This document shows positions 15,929 through 20,114 of a stretch of DNA of 20,114 nt, one piece after another. Where the stretch lies: the NCBI GenBank assembly GCA_964563925.1, contig CAZLZD010000065.1, positions 1 to 20,114 of the forward strand, in the 5' to 3' direction. The stretch comes from JAUILA01 sp964563925 (GTDB lineage: Bacteria; Bacteroidota; Bacteroidia; Cytophagales; Cyclobacteriaceae). A program made the position numbers and the translations under genes. Each line of letters begins with the position of its first letter. Positions within the stretch are counted from its first letter, which is position 1. The notes below the pieces were generated by a model. It saw only the letters and a list, made by a program, of their open reading frames with translations. It was not told the DNA's origin and ran no database searches.

Positions 15929-16678
15929 TCAGCGCGCTTTCAGCTTCTGCATGACCTTATTGGCAAAAACGAAGTCATCAAATTCTTTAATGCCGGAATG
16001 CATTATCTCATTTTTGTTCCCTTCCCAAACCTTGTGGCCCTCAAACAGGAAAATAATATTCTCCCCGATCCCTAAGACCGAATTCATATCATGGGTGACG
16101 ACTACCGTGGTGATATCATATTCGACGGTGATTTCCATAATCAGGTCGTCGATCAGGATAGAGGTCTGCGGATCAAGCCCGGAGTTGGGTTCGTCGCAAA
16201 AGAGGTATTTGCTGTTGTTCACGATGGCGCGGGCAATTCCCACACGCTTTTTCATTCCCCCTGAAATTTCAGACGGCATTTTATGATTCTGACCGGCCAG
16301 CCCGACCCGTTCGAGGCAGAAGTTTACCCGGTCTATTTTTTCGGATTGCGGCATTTTAGTAAGCACATTCAGCGGGAACATCACATTCTCCTCCACATTC
16401 TTGGAGTCAAACAAGGCACCGCCCTGAAAGAGCATGCCTATCTGACGGCGTATTTCGGTTTTCTGGTCCCGGTTGGCATGGGTAAACTCCAGCCCGTCGT
16501 ATTCGACCGTCCCGGTATCAGGAGGGATGAGTCCGACGATACATTTCAGCAACACACTTTTCCCCGTTCCGCTGGATCCTATAATCAGGTTCGGCTTTCC
16601 CTTGCTGAAGGTAGCACTGATACCTTTGAGCACTTCTTTATCCCCGAATGATTTTGATATATTTTCAATTTCAATCAT
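15929..16678 (-). CDS. mlaF: ABC transporter ATP-binding protein, MlaF-type
   Basis: This 249-residue ATPase shows Walker A GSSGTGKS (34-41), Q-loop Gln85 (MLFQGGALFD, a string typical of the MlaF/Mkl group), signature SGGMKKR (139-145), Walker B YLFCDEP (158-164) and H-loop His196 (VVVTHDM). In the Mla system the ATPase drives phospholipid movement between inner and outer membrane through the MlaE permease and an MCE-domain MlaD. The start ATG overlaps the stop of mlaE by four bases (ATGA). No mlaD, mlaC or mlaB follows; the next gene is the convergent outer-membrane protein gene, abutting with no gap. Confidence 0.92.
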   Translation of the reverse strand: MIEIENISKSFGDKEVLKGISATFSKGKPNLIIGSSGTGKSVLLKCIVGLIPPDTGTVEYDGLEFTHANRDQKTEIRRQIGMLFQGGALFDSKNVEENVMFPLNVLTKMPQSEKIDRVNFCLERVGLAGQNHKMPSEISGGMKKRVGIARAIVNNSKYLFCDEPNSGLDPQTSILIDDLIMEITVEYDITTVVVTHDMNSVLGIGENIIFLFEGHKVWEGNKNEIMHSGIKEFDDFVFANKVMQKLKAR

Positions 16679-17403
16679 AGCAGCAATTGGGCGAGTAAAT
16701 AATCTGCAGTGAGTACGGCGATCACACTTTGGGTTACGGCGGCCGTACTCGCCTGACCGACCTCCAGGGCACCTCCCCGGGTGTAGAACCCTTTGAAGCA
16801 GGATATGGAAGCCACCAGGAAGGCAAAAACAAAAGACTTGATCAGGGCAAAGGTAACGGTGAACTCATTGAACTCAAACCGTATTCCGTAGATGTATTCA
16901 TACGGGGTAATCACCCCGGTCAGTACCCCGGCCAGGTAGCCCCCGAAGAGCGACAGGAGTGCGGAAAGGATGACCAGCAGGGGGTACATAAGCAGTGCGG
17001 CAATGATTTTGGGCAGCACAAGGTAGGAGGCGGCATTGATACCCATGACCTCCAGCGCATCAATTTGTTCGGATATGCGCATTGTGCCCAGTCCGCTCGA
17101 AAGGCTCGACCCCACCTTCCCCGCAAAGATTACGGCGATGATGGTAGGGGAGAGTTCAAGCAGGGTCATGTCACGTACCACCAGGGAGATGACGTAATCC
17201 GGGATGAGCGGACTTACCAGGTTATAGGCTGTTTGTATGGTGGTTACCGCACCGATGAAGAAGGAGACCAGGGAGACCAGGAAAATGGAATTAATGCCAA
17301 TTTTGACACATTCTTCCATGGTGAGGTTGAAGTAGGTCTTAAAGGTTTCGCGGTTGACTACGAGGGTTCCTAAAAATATAAAATACTTTCCGAGAGTTTC
17401 CAT
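16675..17403 (-). CDS. mlaE: ABC transporter permease, MlaE-type
   Basis: This 242-residue membrane protein of the MlaE permease family has an N-terminal amphipathic segment, then about five helices. Family signs are LVSFFIGAVTTIQ (45-57), ELSPTIIAVIFAGKVGSS (83-100), MRISEQIDALEVMG (108-121) and FYTRGGALEVGQASTAAV near the C-terminus. It is the membrane part of a lipid transporter that acts on outer-membrane asymmetry or lipid traffic. It leads the - strand pair and is divergent from the dehydrogenase gene across a 122-base gap. ATG at 17403 is the first reasonable start, and the length is normal for the family. Confidence 0.92.
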   Translation of the reverse strand: METLGKYFIFLGTLVVNRETFKTYFNLTMEECVKIGINSIFLVSLVSFFIGAVTTIQTAYNLVSPLIPDYVISLVVRDMTLLELSPTIIAVIFAGKVGSSLSSGLGTMRISEQIDALEVMGINAASYLVLPKIIAALLMYPLLVILSALLSLFGGYLAGVLTGVITPYEYIYGIRFEFNEFTVTFALIKSFVFAFLVASISCFKGFYTRGGALEVGQASTAAVTQSVIAVLTADYLLAQLLL

Positions 17404-17434
17404 TTAAACCGTTAACTTAAACCAGCTGCAGTCC

Positions 17435-17460
17435 ATATACCTGGTCGAAAGGTATATTTG
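17435..17460 (+). promoter_or_regulatory. -7 element overlapped by an inverted repeat (candidate operator)
   Basis: TATATTTG (17453-17460) matches the Bacteroidota -7 consensus exactly and reads toward the dehydrogenase gene, 65 bases before its ATG. It is overlapped by a perfect seven-base inverted repeat, ATATACC (17435-17441) and GGTATAT (17451-17457), with arm centres 16 bases apart. That geometry suits a dimeric repressor that would cover the promoter. No clear -33 box was found. For the opposite strand (mlaE) only weak -7 matches such as TATCTTTC and TACCTTTC are seen in the rest of the 122-base gap. Confidence 0.45.
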
Positions 17461-17525
17461 CGTGAAAGATAAGAAGAATCTGATAAACTTCACGGCCGGG
17501 ACATTCAAACTGAAACATAAGAAAA

Positions 17526-18230
17526 ATGAAACACACCGCAGTAATCACCGGAGGAACCAAGGGCATTGGAAAGGCGCTGATAGAGAAGGCCGCCCTGAAT
17601 GGATATGATATAATCACCTGTGCACGGGGGGAGGAATTCCTGGAGATTCTCAAAAAGGATGTGGAGGAAAAGTATGAATGCCGTCTTTGGTACAGGCCCA
17701 CCGACATGTCGGTTGAATCGGAGGTACGTGCCTTCGGCGAGTTTGTATCGACCAAGGCCAAACGTGTCGATCTGCTCATTAATAATGCCGGATTGTTCAT
17801 ACCCGGTGCGATCCATGAGGAAAAAGAAGGTGCCCTTCGTAAAATGATTGATACCAACCTGTATTCCGCTTATTACCTGACCCGGGCGCTGCTGCCCGGA
17901 ATGATGGAACATCGGCGCGGACATATTTTCAACATGTGCTCGACAGCCTCCTTCGTTCCCTATGTGAACGGAGGGTCGTATTGCATTTCCAAATTTGCCC
18001 TTCTGGGCATGTCCAGGGTGTTACGGGAAGAGATGAAACCGTATGATATCAGGGTTACCTCCGTCATGCCGGGGGCTACCCTGACGGCCAGCTGGGATGG
18101 GACTGATGTGCCGGAAGAGCGCTTCATGCGACCTGAAGATGTCGCGGATGCGGTTTGGGCCGCTTACGAGTTGTCTGACCGGACGGTACTGGAAGAACTG
18201 ATACTCAGGCCTCAGCTGGGTGATTTGTAG
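17526..18230 (+). CDS. Short-chain dehydrogenase/reductase
   Basis: This 234-residue Rossmann-fold oxidoreductase of the classical SDR type has cofactor motif TGGTKGIG (8-15), NNAG (86-89) and the catalytic set Ser139, Tyr152 and Lys156 (SYCISK), followed by the PG motif in VMPGATLT. The substrate cannot be read from the sequence. The second strand ends in TCARG with Arg after Ala, which mildly favours NADPH. The C-terminus is short, close to the minimal SDR length. The protein has no signal peptide and should be cytoplasmic. An alpha/beta hydrolase gene follows after 28 bases with no terminator between, so the two are probably one transcript. Confidence 0.92.
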   Translation: MKHTAVITGGTKGIGKALIEKAALNGYDIITCARGEEFLEILKKDVEEKYECRLWYRPTDMSVESEVRAFGEFVSTKAKRVDLLINNAGLFIPGAIHEEKEGALRKMIDTNLYSAYYLTRALLPGMMEHRRGHIFNMCSTASFVPYVNGGSYCISKFALLGMSRVLREEMKPYDIRVTSVMPGATLTASWDGTDVPEERFMRPEDVADAVWAAYELSDRTVLEELILRPQLGDL

Positions 18231-18258
18231 TCACGGAATTACTCTGTAACTTGGTTGA

Positions 18259-18975
18259 ATGACAAATAAAATCCTGTTTCTGCATGGTGCCCTCGGCAGT
18301 CGCCGCCAGATGGAAGACATCTGCACCCACCTGCCGGACACCCTGGAAACGATCCGACATAATCTGCCCGGTCACGGGGGCAGACCGTTGCCAGAACAGT
18401 TTACCATGGAGCAGTTTACAGAAGATACCGCCATGCTCCTGAAGGATGAGCCTGGCCCTGTCGATGTTTTCGGATTTTCCATGGGAGGGTATGTGGCGCT
18501 TCTCCTGGCGATGAAATACCCTGATAAGGTGGGCAGGATCATGACCCTGGGGACCAAATTTGACTGGACTCCCGAAACGGCCGAACGGGAAACCCTGCTG
18601 CTGGACCCCGATCGCATGATCGAAAAGGTGCCTGCCTTTACCGAGCTGCTTTCCCGCCGGCATGCCCCGCAGGATTGGAAGAAGGTGGTATTACTGACTA
18701 AAGATTTGCTTATGCGGTTAGGCAATGGTGAAGCAATGATCATGTCTTCCTTCGATCTTCCGCATAAGGTGAGCATTCTAAGGGGAACCAGGGACCATAT
18801 GGTGAGCGCACAGGAATCTGAATTTATGGCGCAGCACCTGCCGGGTGGAAGCTATACAGAGCTGGACGATTTCCGACATCCTGTGGAGCAGGCAGATGCC
18901 CGTATACTGGCCGGCAGGATCACCGAATTCTTCACGTTGAAACCTGTGGATTCATCGGATGAAAACCCCGGATGA
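18259..18975 (+). CDS. Alpha/beta hydrolase
   Basis: This 238-residue protein has a complete alpha/beta hydrolase triad: nucleophile Ser74 in GFSMGG, acid Asp179 in GTRDHMVS, and His207 in FRHPVEQ. The oxyanion-hole region is FLHGALGS (7-14), followed by HNLPGHGGRP. It is cytoplasmic, with no signal peptide. The overall look is that of small esterase/MenH/BioH-like enzymes, but no specificity motif is evident and I give no substrate. It lies 28 bases after the dehydrogenase gene. A weak TAACTTGG (18247-18254) sits too close to the ATG to be a convincing promoter. Confidence 0.88.
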   Translation: MTNKILFLHGALGSRRQMEDICTHLPDTLETIRHNLPGHGGRPLPEQFTMEQFTEDTAMLLKDEPGPVDVFGFSMGGYVALLLAMKYPDKVGRIMTLGTKFDWTPETAERETLLLDPDRMIEKVPAFTELLSRRHAPQDWKKVVLLTKDLLMRLGNGEAMIMSSFDLPHKVSILRGTRDHMVSAQESEFMAQHLPGGSYTELDDFRHPVEQADARILAGRITEFFTLKPVDSSDENPG

Positions 18976-19003
18976 TTCCATAACATTTACCGTTATTTGC
19001 AGT

Positions 19004-19011
19004 TAACTTTA
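19004..19011 (+). promoter_or_regulatory. Probable -7 element for ispG
   Basis: TAACTTTA matches seven of eight positions of TAnnTTTG and lies 24 bases before the TTG start of ispG in a short AT-rich gap (18976-19035). A nearby TTATTTG (18993-18999) could contribute. No terminator separates it from the hydrolase gene, so read-through from upstream is also possible. Confidence 0.4.
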
Positions 19012-19035
19012 CGACAATAAACAGCAAACGATCCA

Positions 19036-20114
19036 TTGGAAATTCAAGAACACGAAACGCGCCGGTATTGTCCGAGCCTGACTTCGTATAAGCGGAGGAA
19101 AACCCGCGAGGTACATATTGGTGATATCCCGCTCGGGGGGAACAATCCAATCCGTATCCAGTCGATGACCACGGTGGATACCATGGACACCACCGGATCG
19201 GTGGAGCAAACCCTTCGCATGGTGGAAGCCGGTTGCGAGTATGTCAGGATCACAGCGCCCAGTATTAAAGAGGCCCAAAACCTGGAAGAGATCAGGAAGG
19301 AATTACGCCGGAGAGGATGTAATGTTCCCCTGATTGCCGATATCCATTTCACCCCCAATGCCGCCGAGCTGGCCGCCAGGATTGTGGAGAAAGTGCGGGT
19401 AAATCCGGGTAACTATGCCGACAAGAAGCGGTTTGAACAAATAGAGTATACAGACGCCTCCTACCAGGCTGAGCTGGAGCGAATCCGCGAAAAATTTACT
19501 CCATTGGTAAAAATCTGCAAGGAGTACGGTACGGCGATGCGTATTGGCACCAATCATGGCTCGCTGTCTGACCGTATCCTGAGTCGTTACGGAGATACGC
19601 CGCTTGGCATGGTGGAATCGGCGCTTGAGTTTCTGCGCATCTGTGAAGACCTGAATTATTATGAGATTGTATTGTCCATGAAGGCAAGCAACACCCAGGT
19701 GATGGTTCAGGCATACCGGTTGCTGGTTGAAAAACTTGAAGAGGAGGGGATGCAGCCTTATCCGCTGCACCTGGGGGTGACCGAGGCTGGTGAGGGTGAG
19801 GACGGAAGGATCAAGAGCGCCGTGGGAATCGGCACCCTGCTGGAAGACGGACTCGGGGATACAGTCCGTGTTTCCCTGACCGAAGAACCTGAACTGGAAG
19901 CGCCGGTGGCGCGGGCCCTGGTAGATCGCTACCAGGACCGGACAGGACATGCGGAAATACCCCCGCTCAAGTCCATTCCGAAAGACCCGTACAGTTATGC
20001 CAGAAGGGAGACCTTCGAAGTGGCCAATTTCGGGGGCTCGAATGTTCCCAGGGTCATCGCCGATGTCAGCCAGTTACAAACGGGCGATTATACAGACCTC
20101 ATGGCGGTAGGACA
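19036..20114 (+). CDS. ispG: 4-hydroxy-3-methylbut-2-enyl diphosphate synthase, long form (3' truncated)
   Basis: This is the first 359 codons of IspG (GcpE), the [4Fe-4S] enzyme that converts MEcPP to HMBPP in the MEP isoprenoid pathway. N-terminal family features are YKRRKTREVHIGDIPLGG, IRIQSMTTVDTMDT, YVRITAPS, PLIADIHFTPNAAELA, VRVNPGNYADKK, KICKEYGTAMRIGTNHGSLS and HLGVTEAGEGEDGRIKSAVG. After this TIM barrel the frame continues (IPPLKSIPKDPYSYARRETFE and onward) into the extra middle domain found in plants, Chlamydiae and Bacteroidota and not in the short Escherichia coli form; the Fe-S domain must lie beyond the window. Start: an in-frame stop at 19018-19020 leaves TTG 19036 as the only plausible codon before conserved sequence. 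The first ATG (19165) would remove 43 residues, including conserved ones. Confidence 0.95.
   Translation, partial: MEIQEHETRRYCPSLTSYKRRKTREVHIGDIPLGGNNPIRIQSMTTVDTMDTTGSVEQTLRMVEAGCEYVRITAPSIKEAQNLEEIRKELRRRGCNVPLIADIHFTPNAAELAARIVEKVRVNPGNYADKKRFEQIEYTDASYQAELERIREKFTPLVKICKEYGTAMRIGTNHGSLSDRILSRYGDTPLGMVESALEFLRICEDLNYYEIVLSMKASNTQVMVQAYRLLVEKLEEEGMQPYPLHLGVTEAGEGEDGRIKSAVGIGTLLEDGLGDTVRVSLTEEPELEAPVARALVDRYQDRTGHAEIPPLKSIPKDPYSYARRETFEVANFGGSNVPRVIADVSQLQTGDYTDLMAVG

Noticed and set aside
16729..17373. Open frame of 214 codons on the + strand opposite mlaE.
   Set aside because: Its product is Gly/Gln/Asp-rich with no family features and lies wholly antisense to a well-supported permease gene.
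19303..19950. Open frame of 215 codons on the - strand opposite ispG.
   Set aside because: It lies antisense to highly conserved IspG sequence and its composition is typical of a shadow frame.
1..20114. Possible mobile element, CRISPR, tRNA or phage content.
   Set aside because: No repeat arrays, transposase motifs, tRNA-like cloverleaf or integrase features were seen; genes are tightly packed housekeeping and envelope functions.

Overview
This window comes from a member of the Bacteroidota with roughly balanced base composition. Three things support this. The first is the gene order: the tail of an alternative complex III (Act) gene cluster runs straight into an aa3-type cytochrome oxidase operon with its heme A and assembly genes. 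The second is several -7 elements of the Bacteroidota type (TAnnTTTG) with few Shine-Dalgarno sites. The third is the long plant/Bacteroidota-type IspG. I cannot place it below phylum.

Region 1 (1-8815, all + strand) is a respiratory operon. It begins with the 3' end of actF, the NrfD-like quinol-oxidising subunit of alternative complex III. Then come oxidase subunits II and I (coxB, coxA), heme A synthase (ctaA), heme O synthase (ctaB), two subunit III-family proteins and a subunit IV-like protein. Most junctions overlap or are only a few bases apart. A strong intrinsic terminator at 7073-7101 ends exactly where the next gene starts. Past it lie accessory genes: a SCO-fold protein without copper ligands, a DUF420 (CtaM/YozB-like) membrane protein, a tiny exported CxxC protein and a DUF983 zinc-ribbon membrane protein. 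Together these genes encode a quinol:oxygen electron path (ACIII to aa3 oxidase) and the machinery that makes and inserts its heme A and probably copper. The oxidase subunit II carries no fused cytochrome c, which fits direct electron delivery from ACIII.

Region 2 (8857-15928, + strand) is a two-gene unit. It holds a giant polytopic NtrY-like sensor histidine kinase (1218 aa) and, one base later, a 1137-aa secreted protein that looks like a large outer-membrane beta-barrel of unknown function. No response regulator is present.

Region 3 (15929-17403, - strand) encodes an MlaE-type permease and an MlaF-type ATPase of a lipid-transport ABC system, with no MCE (MlaD) partner here. It converges on region 2 with no intergenic base at all: the two stop codons form TGATCA.

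Region 4 (17404-20114, + strand) has a divergent promoter region with a candidate operator, then a short-chain dehydrogenase, an alpha/beta hydrolase, and the first 1079 bases of ispG (isoprenoid MEP pathway), which starts at a TTG codon and runs off the window.

There is no gene-free stretch above 300 bases; the longest gap is 122 bases (17404-17525). I saw no tRNA, rRNA, CRISPR, insertion sequence or phage gene. The most interesting candidates are the kinase/outer-membrane protein pair, the terminator fused to a start codon, the ligand-less SCO protein, and the heme A synthase with Asn in place of the first conserved heme His.
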